Origin: Pedobacter roseus
GTDB lineage: Bacteria > Bacteroidota > Bacteroidia > Sphingobacteriales > Sphingobacteriaceae
Reading direction: 5' to 3'
Length of the DNA stretch: 64,000 bases
Assembly: GCF_014395225.1 (NCBI RefSeq)
Contig: NZ_CP060723.1
Span: forward strand, 2,914,001 to 2,978,000
This document shows, piece after piece, positions 54,901-63,465 of this stretch (the first letter of the stretch is position 1; each line of letters opens with the position of its first letter). Under the pieces are notes generated by a model. It searched no databases. It saw only the letters and a list, made by a program, of their open reading frames with translations, and was not told where the DNA came from. The position numbers and the translations under genes are program-made.

Positions 54901-57900
54901 TTATAAGGTTAATGTTAAACCGAACATGAAAGTGCGGGTTCTGAAATCCTGGTTCAGGAAGGAGTTTCCACTCGGATTTTCAGGGTCCCAGCCTATAAAT
55001 TTGGTAAATATGAAGGGATTAAATGCATTGGCATAAATACGGAGACTTTGTATCCCAACTTTGCTCAGCATGGTTTTAGGCAAGGTATAACCCAAAGTAA
55101 TGTTGCTGATTTTGGTGTACGAACTGTTCTGGAACTGAGCCACTGTTCTGGCATCTCCATCTTGCTCAATTGCAGTATTTGCCCAGGTATTGCTTGGATT
55201 TGTAGGGGTCCAGTAGTCCCTGTCAAAAGCACCAAAACGCGCCCTGGCCTGATCGCCGTTCATGGCCTGCTCCAAAAACACACTGTTTTCGAAAGTACCC
55301 TGACGGGTGTAAAGCGTTACACTGAAATCAAAGTTGGCATAATTCATTGTACTGGTCAGGCCACCAAACCATTTTGGCATATCGCTGCCAATAATCTGCC
55401 TGTCATTAGGATCGATTTTCCCGTCCGGAACGCCATTAGGGCCACTAATATCTTCGATTTTATACTGGCCGGGGATTCTTCCATAACTCTTGGCTGCAAC
55501 CAGTTCTTCGTTTTGCCAAACACCAATTATTTTATAACGGTACACCACCCTTGATTTCTGACCGATAAAAAACCCATTGCCCGGATCGTCTCTTCCATCT
55601 CCATATAATTCGAGGATTTTGTTCTTGTTAAAAGCAAAGTTGAAACTGGTGTTCCAGCTAAATTTGTCTGACTTAATGTTAACAGTATTTAGACCAACTT
55701 CAACGCCTTGATTACGAATTGTACCCAAGTTAGCACGCGTACTGGGATAACCATTTGCGAGCGGAATTTGTTGATTCAGGAGAGATCCATCTGTTGTTTT
55801 ACGATACAAGTCAAATTGTAAACCAACTCTATTCTTAAACATTGACATGTCTAAACCTAAATTGTATTCGTCTGTTTTCTCCCAGGTCGTGTTCTGATTT
55901 CCAAAAGCAGGAGCAAATCCGTTAGCACCAATTCCGTTAAAATCGTATAACGTTTGATTAAGCAATGATTGGGTAAAGTAAGGCTGGATATAACTACTTA
56001 ATGCCGCATTACCCGATTTACCGTAAGATAACCTCAGTTTTAGCAGGTCAATCGCTTTTACCTCACTTAAAAAACTTTCTTTATTAACGATCCAGGCAAA
56101 TGCACCTGATGGAAAATAACCCCATTTACGGCCCGGCGCAAATATTGAGTTGCCATCTGCACGGATGGTAGCGGTAAATAAATACTTATCGTTAAAAGTA
56201 TAATTAGCCCTACCGTAGTAAGAAGTAATATTTTGTTTGCTGTAACCACTGCTTACCGTAATTATAGGCGCAATGCCGTTAACGGTTGTAGCCGATTGAA
56301 GGTTATACCACAAAGAGTTAAATGGAAGTCCGGTGGCCGCATTTGAAGTAAAATCCTGCTGATGGTACTCAAAGCTGTTACCGAGAGTAACATCAAATTT
56401 ATGTTTGCCAATTTCTTTATTATATACTAAAAGATTGTCCCAGGTATAATTTACCCATTGGTTGGCTGCTGTGGAAGCACTGTTGGGCAAGGTACCCAAT
56501 CTTGATTTGGAGAAAGTATCGTTATACTGTCCTTGCTTTTGAAAGGTAATGTCCGGACTAAAAGAGCTCCTGATTTTAAGTCCTTTTATGATGTTTGCCT
56601 CAGCATATACATTGGGCAGCACATGCAGGTATTGTTGTTGCCTGATTTCGTTCCTGAACTCAAATAAAGGATTGGTAATCTGCGCTTCAGATTCGTATGC
56701 AAAAAACCTTTCCGATCCATCGGCATTGTAGGCACTACCTGTAGGGCGGAGCCTGTAGGCGCTCCGGAAGGCCTCACCACTACTTGGATGGATATCGGCA
56801 AAAGTAGCATATACCGATGCCCCTGCTTTGAAAGTCTTGTTTAATGTTTTATCAAGGCCAGCTTTTAAAGTGTATTTTTTTGTGCTTTCGGCCTTCATGG
56901 TACCCTGGTAAAGCTGATAGCCTGCTGCGACAAAATAATTGGTTTTATCGTCGCCACCGTTTATCGCCAGATTCTGGTTGGCAGAAATACCGTTCCGTTT
57001 AATCAAATCGATCCAATCAGTGTAAGTGCCGTTTGCAATATTGCTTAACTCTGTAGCAGAAAATATGGTATTATCGGCGATTGGCGTTGTTGGAATGGGC
57101 TGATTATTGCGGATTGCGGTAGCCCTGGGCAACTCATAAAAATAATCGCGTACATAATTGACAAAGGTGGGGCCATCCATAACCGGAGGCAGGTTATAAG
57201 GGTTTACAATTCCCACATAAGCATCATAAGTAATTTTGGCAGCACCTTTTGAGCCACGTTTAGTGGTAATCAAAATTACACCGTTTGAGCCTCTGGAACC
57301 ATAAATTGCTGTTGATGATGCATCTTTAAGTACATCAATCCGTTCTATATCTGAAGGATTGATATCGTTTATGGGATTGGTCGCACTACCATTCTGGCCA
57401 ACCGGAATTCCATCTACAACATATAAAGGCTGTGTGTTTCCGGTAATGGAGTTAGCCCCCCTGATTTCGATACTAAAATCGGCACCGGGCTTGCCAGAAC
57501 TTCGTTTAATGTCGACACCAGGTAGTTTGCCCTGCATAGCTTCTTGCGCCCCGGTTGCGCGGGCACGCGTAATTTCATCAGATTGAAGGGAATTTACGGT
57601 ACCGGTTAGATCGATCTTTTTCTTAGTACCATAACCGATCACCACAACATCGGTAAGCGAATTCTGGCTTTCGGCCAGGGTTACATTTATGGTGCTTTGG
57701 TTGCCTACGGTTACCTCTTTAGGATCGGAACCGATGAATGAAAACACCAGAACCGACGAAGGTGATGCAGCGATGGAATATTTTCCGTTTCCATCTGTAG
57801 AGGTTGCCAGCTGGGTTCCTTTTATCTTCACGGATACCCCGGGCAGAACGCCTCCCTTAACATCAGTTACCGTTCCCCTAACACTGGTTTGGGCGAAAGT

Positions 57901-57987
57901 GTAACCGAATAATAATAACATCTGCAACAATACAATTAATGTAGTTTTGCAGCGATGCAAATAATAAAGTTTTGATTTACTCATCAT
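54901..57987 (-). CDS. SusC-type TonB-dependent transporter (fucosidase locus)
   Basis: 1028 residues. Signal peptide ends near LLFGYTFAQ. N-terminal domain SVRGTVTDVKGGVLPGVSVK; TonB-box region LTDVVVIGYGTKKKIDLTGT; plug AMQGKLPGVDIKRSSGKPGA, PLYVVDGIPVGQ and IDVLKDASSTAIYGSRGSNG; barrel ends FGLTLTL. It heads the cluster susC-susD-GH95-GH29-gntR-GH43. A LacI-type operator (58133-58149) lies 146 bp upstream, the same motif as before inositol oxygenase and the symporter. Imports a fucosylated or L-galactosylated glycan, by context. Confidence 0.95.
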   Translation of the reverse strand: MMSKSKLYYLHRCKTTLIVLLQMLLLFGYTFAQTSVRGTVTDVKGGVLPGVSVKIKGTQLATSTDGNGKYSIAASPSSVLVFSFIGSDPKEVTVGNQSTINVTLAESQNSLTDVVVIGYGTKKKIDLTGTVNSLQSDEITRARATGAQEAMQGKLPGVDIKRSSGKPGADFSIEIRGANSITGNTQPLYVVDGIPVGQNGSATNPINDINPSDIERIDVLKDASSTAIYGSRGSNGVILITTKRGSKGAAKITYDAYVGIVNPYNLPPVMDGPTFVNYVRDYFYELPRATAIRNNQPIPTTPIADNTIFSATELSNIANGTYTDWIDLIKRNGISANQNLAINGGDDKTNYFVAAGYQLYQGTMKAESTKKYTLKAGLDKTLNKTFKAGASVYATFADIHPSSGEAFRSAYRLRPTGSAYNADGSERFFAYESEAQITNPLFEFRNEIRQQQYLHVLPNVYAEANIIKGLKIRSSFSPDITFQKQGQYNDTFSKSRLGTLPNSASTAANQWVNYTWDNLLVYNKEIGKHKFDVTLGNSFEYHQQDFTSNAATGLPFNSLWYNLQSATTVNGIAPIITVSSGYSKQNITSYYGRANYTFNDKYLFTATIRADGNSIFAPGRKWGYFPSGAFAWIVNKESFLSEVKAIDLLKLRLSYGKSGNAALSSYIQPYFTQSLLNQTLYDFNGIGANGFAPAFGNQNTTWEKTDEYNLGLDMSMFKNRVGLQFDLYRKTTDGSLLNQQIPLANGYPSTRANLGTIRNQGVEVGLNTVNIKSDKFSWNTSFNFAFNKNKILELYGDGRDDPGNGFFIGQKSRVVYRYKIIGVWQNEELVAAKSYGRIPGQYKIEDISGPNGVPDGKIDPNDRQIIGSDMPKWFGGLTSTMNYANFDFSVTLYTRQGTFENSVFLEQAMNGDQARARFGAFDRDYWTPTNPSNTWANTAIEQDGDARTVAQFQNSSYTKISNITLGYTLPKTMLSKVGIQSLRIYANAFNPFIFTKFIGWDPENPSGNSFLNQDFRTRTFMFGLTLTL

Positions 57988-58132
57988 AATAATTTGGTTA
58001 GATTGGTTAGCAATAAACTTGGGATGTGATGTGCGTAAAACACACAGATGGAAGCCGTAAAATTAATGCTTGGTTAACAGTCTAAATTTCAGAATAAATA
58101 AACGTTATAATAACATTTATTTAGATTTTTTA

Positions 58133-58149
58133 CGTAAACGTTTAAGTAA
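58133..58149. promoter_or_regulatory. LacI-type operator candidate, site 4
   Basis: CGTAAACGTTTAAGTAA, identical to 17829-17845 over 17 bp and 35-41 kb away from the other sites. Also note a weaker AT-rich inverted segment with TAAACGTTATA near 58097. No gene is seen elsewhere in the 57988-58202 gap. Confidence 0.65.
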
Positions 58150-58202
58150 TATTTACATATAAAAAAGCACCTCAACAGTAAGGAAAATGCACTTTTTGGA
58201 AA

Positions 58203-60347
58203 TTATAGCGTCATCATTTTATAGGTTATTTTACCAACAGAATTAGGCTTATTTTTCTCAGCTTTACTGATACTTCCCAACAATTTTCCATTTACTTTAG
58301 ACACCTTAATGGTCCTGAAACTATAGTCGCCTTTTTGGTAATTAAAAGTTTCTCCATCATCATCATACAATTTATATTCTCCTGGCTTTGTTCCATAATA
58401 CCTGATTTCGAGGTCAACTTTTTCACCTGCCTTTGGGGCATGCAGTAACGGTTTTCCCATAGGGATGATCCCACCGTCTTTTACATAAACCGGAATCTGA
58501 TCTAGCCCTGGGGTGATGTTGATCACCTCGCCACCACCTGCATATTTTCCGGTGTAGAAATCGAACCATTTCCCGGCGGGTAAAATCACCTTTCTGCTTT
58601 TCTGTCCGGTAAACATTGGGGCCACGAGTAAATTCTCGCCAGCCATATACTGATCTTTGATTTCACTTGTAATTGCTTTAGCATAAGGATTTTCCTCCAG
58701 GTTTAAGTTTTTGGCCTCTTTTACCGAAACCAGATCCTGAAAACCGGGTTCCAGATTCATGGCCCTGAAGGGAGGAATACCTTCAAAATGATACCTGGCA
58801 AATTCACTGTACCAGTAAGGCATCATCTGCATACGCAACAAAGCAAACCGTTTGATAATGGGTGCAACCTCCGGAAAAGTCCATGGTTTGGTGCCACTGG
58901 CCCATGCATTGATCATCGCCATGGGCGAAAATACATTTGATTGAAAACGGCGTACCCACTCTTCGGGCAGATTGGATGCCCTTACTTCGGGAGTCCATAA
59001 TACACCCGAAAAGCCACTGTTGATCAGGGCAGTTATAAAATCCTGATGGTTGTAATAATCATTGTAAATTACATAAGGAAAAGATACGCCCCCGGCATTA
59101 GAGGCACGGACCAGGCCATAGGTTCTTAAATTCCTTTTTTGATAGAGCTCGGTGGTGTAACGCTGCATCAGCAGTCCATAAGTCTGGCGCATCTGTTCAG
59201 CAGGGATACCTGATGGAAAAGTTGCCAAATCTGGCCAAAGGTAGCTATCGCCACCATCCACTTCATCTATTTTGTAACCACTGATGCCAATATCAATTTT
59301 ATTTTTCTCCAGGGTTCCGAATAAAAATTTCCGTGCACTATCGGTTTTCAGATCTGGTACCAGGCCTGCCCAAACGGTATGCGATGCAGTGTAAGGCAGT
59401 ATTTTTTTATAGATCGGCGCATCCGGAGAAACATAAGGATTGATCCATAAATTTAGCCTGATGTTTTTATGAAGCATTTCTTTCACCAGTTTTTCCGGTT
59501 CCGGAAAACGTTTAGCATCCCATTCAAATGTATTGGGGTACGATTTGCTCTGCCATCCGGGTTCCAGGCCAATAAAATCAAGGGGATAACCTTTATCTTC
59601 AAAAGCTTTTGCTTCGGCGGCTACTCCACTCGCGTCTGTCATCCGTTCCAGGCGTTGGGTAAATCCAAGTCCCCAACGTGGCGGCAAGCAACCTCCCCCA
59701 TTAAACAGGTTGAAACGCTGAACAGCATTCATCGCTGTCGGACCGCCAATCACATAAAATTCAACTCCTTCTGCCGGGACCAATATTTCTACACCGTCGG
59801 AATATGGGTGGGGATTCCAGTCCGGATCGGTATTCCGGTCCTGTACCACAGGGGGATTTTTACTATCGCGGCGTACCGCTGCCCCCGCATAAACCTTTAG
59901 GTAGCGGGCGCTGTTGATGAATATGCCGTAACCTTTTGAAGACACATAAAAAGGCGTTGGCGAATGGGTGCGCCCATTGTCGCTGCCATTGTAATGATCT
60001 ACATGGAGTTCTAAAATCCTCCCGCGCTGATTTACCGTTTTAAAGTTAAGGCCGAAACCATATAGCTGCTCCCCACGATCTAAAGGAAATCTCAGGTAAG
60101 TTTTGCCATCTATAATCTTTGCGGTAATCTCGTTTTTTGAAAGTGGAAATTCAGCTGGTTTTAGTTTGGTGAGTCCTTCATGATACGGGCCAACACCCGA
60201 TGCAGTTAACAGGTTGTAGGGTTCGGGTTTGCCGATAACAGCTTTCCAGATCCCAGGTTCAACTTCCACCCAATTGGTTTGCCGGGCATGGAGGCTGAGG
60301 GTTAAAAAGAGCGCAAAACTTAGGAAGATGTATTTTTTAAACTTCAT
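58203..60347 (-). CDS. GH31 family alpha-glycosidase
   Basis: 714 residues with signal peptide MKFKKYIFLSFALFLTLSLH. N-terminal beta-sandwich (GEQLYGFGLNFKTVNQRGRI), then the (beta/alpha)8 barrel: PPRWGLGFTQRLERMT, YPLDFIGLEPGWQSKSY, RLNLWINPYVSPDAPIYKK. The nucleophile is D361 in GYKIDEVDGGDSYLWPD, and an acid/base Asp or Glu is expected near GVLWTPEVRASNLPEEWVRR. The KIDEVDG form differs from the WxDMNE of glucosidases and suggests a side group such as alpha-galactosidase or alpha-xylosidase. Retaining, periplasmic. It starts 33 bp after GH106 and would act on the same oligosaccharide. Confidence 0.9.
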   Translation of the reverse strand: MKFKKYIFLSFALFLTLSLHARQTNWVEVEPGIWKAVIGKPEPYNLLTASGVGPYHEGLTKLKPAEFPLSKNEITAKIIDGKTYLRFPLDRGEQLYGFGLNFKTVNQRGRILELHVDHYNGSDNGRTHSPTPFYVSSKGYGIFINSARYLKVYAGAAVRRDSKNPPVVQDRNTDPDWNPHPYSDGVEILVPAEGVEFYVIGGPTAMNAVQRFNLFNGGGCLPPRWGLGFTQRLERMTDASGVAAEAKAFEDKGYPLDFIGLEPGWQSKSYPNTFEWDAKRFPEPEKLVKEMLHKNIRLNLWINPYVSPDAPIYKKILPYTASHTVWAGLVPDLKTDSARKFLFGTLEKNKIDIGISGYKIDEVDGGDSYLWPDLATFPSGIPAEQMRQTYGLLMQRYTTELYQKRNLRTYGLVRASNAGGVSFPYVIYNDYYNHQDFITALINSGFSGVLWTPEVRASNLPEEWVRRFQSNVFSPMAMINAWASGTKPWTFPEVAPIIKRFALLRMQMMPYWYSEFARYHFEGIPPFRAMNLEPGFQDLVSVKEAKNLNLEENPYAKAITSEIKDQYMAGENLLVAPMFTGQKSRKVILPAGKWFDFYTGKYAGGGEVINITPGLDQIPVYVKDGGIIPMGKPLLHAPKAGEKVDLEIRYYGTKPGEYKLYDDDGETFNYQKGDYSFRTIKVSKVNGKLLGSISKAEKNKPNSVGKITYKMMTL

Positions 60348-60380
60348 ATAATTTATAAATTCGTATGAATATGGGTATCG

Positions 60381-62870
60381 TTATTTTGTAGTCATGAGCC
60401 GAACAGGGCCAATTAAACCCGAAGAAATCAGTGCACTATCCTTTGTGAAATAGTTCCAGGTGGTAAAAGCATACCTGCCTTTCGAGGGGCGTGCGGTTTT
60501 GTTTAAAAACCAATCCGGAAATTCTTTTAAAAATGAACCGCTGTTCATGTGGCCAGGAAGCCATTCCATATCAGCGGGTTCCTGCTCATCGCCAATTAAG
60601 CGGTTGGCCCAAACATTGGTCACTTCAATCTCTAATTTGTTGTTTTTGGCCTTTAATAATTTTGCCGGGATCTTAACGCTCCAGGGTGCCGTCCATACCA
60701 CACCAAGATCTACATTGTTAATTTTTACGCTGGCAATGTGTTTGACTGTACCAAGATCCAGCAGCAGATCATTATTGTTTTCTGCCTGTTTTGGCATCAC
60801 AAAAAGTTTAGTGTATAGTGCTGTTCCACTATAATATTTTATTCCTTTATCTTCATTTTTTGTCCAGTCCTGTAAGCTTTCGAACTTCACCGGATTTTTA
60901 GGCCCGCCCCATGCGGCATCAAATTTAACCGACCAGGATCCATCAAGAATGGATAGTTGTTTTGCAACAGGAAAATTAACTTCTCCTTTTTTTTCTGCAA
61001 GTGGCTTTCTGAATACCACAAACCAGCTCTGCGAATCATCGAATTCAAGCGGAATGGTGATCATGCCGTTTGCCTGTTCAAATTCCTGCAGGTCTTTTCT
61101 GCTACCTGTTACGGCATCCCACAATTCAGGTTGTTTACCCGAAACTTTAAAGCTGCATTTTGCATTTCCCTTTGCCCGGTTTACATTAGCCACAAAATAA
61201 ATATCAACATCGGCCAGGGTCCTGTGAATGTGTTTGATGTTTACATTTCCTGCTTTATCACTTGTTGCAAAATCGCCTTCAGTATTATTGATACCGCCCC
61301 ATTGCAGTAATGCCTGGCAGCGTTTCCAATATTCAACCATGGCTTTTCCTGGCTCCCACCAGGTTTGGGTGCGATCGAAATGCGTCCCCCACTGGCCCAT
61401 GGTTGCTCCCGGTTTATATTGATCATCCCAAGGCTGTTGTACAAAACGGTGTAAGATCATCCGGTTTACGCCTGCACAAAAAGAGGCGTCGCCCATTGAT
61501 TTTAGCCAGGCAGGTGTTTCATCCCATTTACTATCGGTAGGATCTCCGGTAAAAGCTTCGGCTTCGATAATATTCTGACCAGATTTTCTTAAGGCCGCTA
61601 CGGTTGGATCTAATTCGTAAGGCGAATATTTACCTTTGTGTGTCCAAAATTCCGTCATTACCTTGCCAACATAAGGCATTACATCATCCTGTCTCCATGG
61701 TCCGCCATAAGGTTCTGCCAGAAAGGTGAGGTTAGCTTCTTTGAGCTTTTTGGCTATAGTAGCAAAATATACATCACGGTATAAATCTTTAATGGTTGCG
61801 CTAAAATCTTCCCTGAATCTCAATGAATCCTGCTTGCTTCCAACGCTACGTTTGGCAAATGTAGCCAGGTAGGGAAGCAGATCGTATCCTCTTCTCGAAG
61901 AAAATTCTGTCCTCATTTTGGGGGTCCAGTTTGGCTCCCCGGCTTCGTAGCTATCAAAGTGAACATGGGTAAAACTGCTGCCAATATAATCGCCAATGTG
62001 TTTTTTAATCTCCCCAACTACATGGTCTATATGAAAAGTAACTGCCTCTTCACTCATTTTATCGCATTCCAAACCCGTTGCTTTCCATTGTGCAGGCTGC
62101 ATCAGGGTTCCACTAGTGGTATGACCGAACCTGTAAATTGTCCACTCTCCTGCGGGTGCATCCCATTCCAACTGTCCGTTGTCCTGCATTTTGGCAGTCA
62201 GGTCGATTACTTTTTCCTTCGGAATAGCACCGCTTGCAGGCAGCGCCAACAGGGCAATATCTTTATAATAGGTATTTCGGGCAGCAATTTCCGGCTTTTC
62301 TACAAGACCTGTTTCGGGATTGTACATCGGAAAAGGTGATTTGCCCCTCGGGTTTACTTTTGGTTTGCCTATATTGATGCTGATATGTTTACCGCCGGTT
62401 GCCTTTACTTCGTTCCAACAGATCTCCTGCATCGAAAGTTCAGGTGTAATCCAGGGACCGCCGCTTGATTCGTATGATGGCCCGTTGAACATCCCGAAAT
62501 CCATACCGAGCCGTTTTGATTCCTGTGCGGCATGACGTACCAGTGCCCACCAAGGTTCTGTCCATGAAACAATTTCTGGTGTTGGGCTTTTCCCGATTTC
62601 TCCTGCCCATGGTGTGGTCACATCAGCCAAACTGAACATGGTTGTGCGGTTAAAACCTTCTTTTTTTAGTGCCTCTAAATCTTTGGTGATACCTGCTTTG
62701 CTTAAATTGGCGCCCATCCACATCCACAATACCCCCGGTTTGGCACTTTCGGGTGGGTTGAGAAAAACCTTTTCGGGATCGGTTTCTGCTTTGATCTGGG
62801 CAAAGCTGTTTCCGACCAGAAAAAAGAAGCTGAATAGTAGGGAAACAGCTGGGTAAAAGGTTTTGTTCAT
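60381..62870 (-). CDS. GH106 alpha-L-rhamnosidase
   Basis: 829 residues with signal peptide ending near VGNSFAQ. Family pattern: PPESAKPGVLWMWMGANLSK, GITKDLEALKKEGFNRTTMF, GMDFGMFNGPSYESSGGPWI, then the central barrel FTHVHFDSYEAGEPNWTPKM, LTFLAEPYGGPWRQDDVMPY, NIIEAEAFTGDPTDSKWDET, containing the candidate catalytic glutamates. A C-terminal galactose-binding-like module follows (KINNVDLGVVWTAPWSVKIP, LEIEVTNVWANRLIGDE). Inverting, calcium-dependent in characterised members, removing alpha-L-rhamnose. Leads the two-gene unit with GH31. Only 10 bp separate its start from the sigma-like remnant upstream, so both may share a promoter near the bipartite motif at 63371. Confidence 0.93.
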   Translation of the reverse strand: MNKTFYPAVSLLFSFFFLVGNSFAQIKAETDPEKVFLNPPESAKPGVLWMWMGANLSKAGITKDLEALKKEGFNRTTMFSLADVTTPWAGEIGKSPTPEIVSWTEPWWALVRHAAQESKRLGMDFGMFNGPSYESSGGPWITPELSMQEICWNEVKATGGKHISINIGKPKVNPRGKSPFPMYNPETGLVEKPEIAARNTYYKDIALLALPASGAIPKEKVIDLTAKMQDNGQLEWDAPAGEWTIYRFGHTTSGTLMQPAQWKATGLECDKMSEEAVTFHIDHVVGEIKKHIGDYIGSSFTHVHFDSYEAGEPNWTPKMRTEFSSRRGYDLLPYLATFAKRSVGSKQDSLRFREDFSATIKDLYRDVYFATIAKKLKEANLTFLAEPYGGPWRQDDVMPYVGKVMTEFWTHKGKYSPYELDPTVAALRKSGQNIIEAEAFTGDPTDSKWDETPAWLKSMGDASFCAGVNRMILHRFVQQPWDDQYKPGATMGQWGTHFDRTQTWWEPGKAMVEYWKRCQALLQWGGINNTEGDFATSDKAGNVNIKHIHRTLADVDIYFVANVNRAKGNAKCSFKVSGKQPELWDAVTGSRKDLQEFEQANGMITIPLEFDDSQSWFVVFRKPLAEKKGEVNFPVAKQLSILDGSWSVKFDAAWGGPKNPVKFESLQDWTKNEDKGIKYYSGTALYTKLFVMPKQAENNNDLLLDLGTVKHIASVKINNVDLGVVWTAPWSVKIPAKLLKAKNNKLEIEVTNVWANRLIGDEQEPADMEWLPGHMNSGSFLKEFPDWFLNKTARPSKGRYAFTTWNYFTKDSALISSGLIGPVRLMTTK

Positions 62871-62880
62871 TGTGTGTTTG

Positions 62881-63153
62881 TTAGATAGGGATCAATAAAG
62901 AAGTTTTATATTTAATTACCTGCCTATATTTATTGGTATATTCTGTCTGTAAATAGTATAAATCAGGATCATTTGGTAAGGTATAGCGGGTTTCCGGCAC
63001 AATTTCTTTGCTCAGTTCTTTGTTTTTAAGAAACCGATAAGCAAAGTTGTACAATTGGGTACTGCAGGTATCATAAACGAGGCGAAAAGCAGTCGCATGT
63101 CCTTCCATTACCCTGATTAAGGTTGAGCGATCTGTTTCTTTTCCAAATTCCAT
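62881..63153 (-). pseudogene. Truncated ECF sigma factor N-terminus fused to unrelated tail
   Basis: A 90-codon frame. Residues ~9-53 (STLIRVMEGHATAFRLVYDT, then CSTQLYNFAYRFLKNKELSK and EIVPET) match region 2 of Bacteroidota ECF sigma-70 factors ('AFxxLYDxYsxxLYxfayrflKskexaEEIVQETF'). After EIVPET the sequence switches to RYTLPNDPDLYYLQTEYTNK and a short hydrophobic end, with no region 4. This looks like the junction of a deletion that left part of a sigma gene joined to the end of another gene. It may still be transcribed as a leader of GH106. Confidence 0.65.
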
Positions 63154-63370
63154 ATCCGATCCAATTAAAGCGATTTACCGCAAAACTTACAATGGAATGG
63201 GTTAGATCGGATACTTTGGAGCATTTGCCATCAAAGAAAGACCGGCTCTTTCTTGAAAGAAAAGTGGACATCAGGATATTCATAAATCGTTCTATTTGGT
63301 TATCAACTAATCAGCATTAGTGTAGAACAATAAATCTAGCCCTGATATGGCGATTTTAAAATGTACATTT

Positions 63371-63401
63371 TGATCATAAAGATACATATTCTGATTTTTA
63401 T
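63371..63401 (-). promoter_or_regulatory. Bipartite motif, site 3 (GH106 region)
   Basis: TGATCAT at 63371 and GATTTTTAT at 63393, 22 bp apart, with CATATT between; 26 of 30 positions match site 1 at 13821. It lies 218 bp before the sigma remnant and ~500 bp before GH106. The interval 63154-63465 holds no recognised gene. Confidence 0.55.
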
Positions 63402-63465
63402 GATCATTTTATGCAGGAGGTGAATCAGCAATCTGCCTATAGATGTAATCAGTTTGATTAATGCA

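Noticed and set aside
63071..63320. Overlapping short frames on both strands upstream of the sigma remnant
   Set aside because: No family pattern; they overlap the promoter region and the remnant. Left as non-coding.
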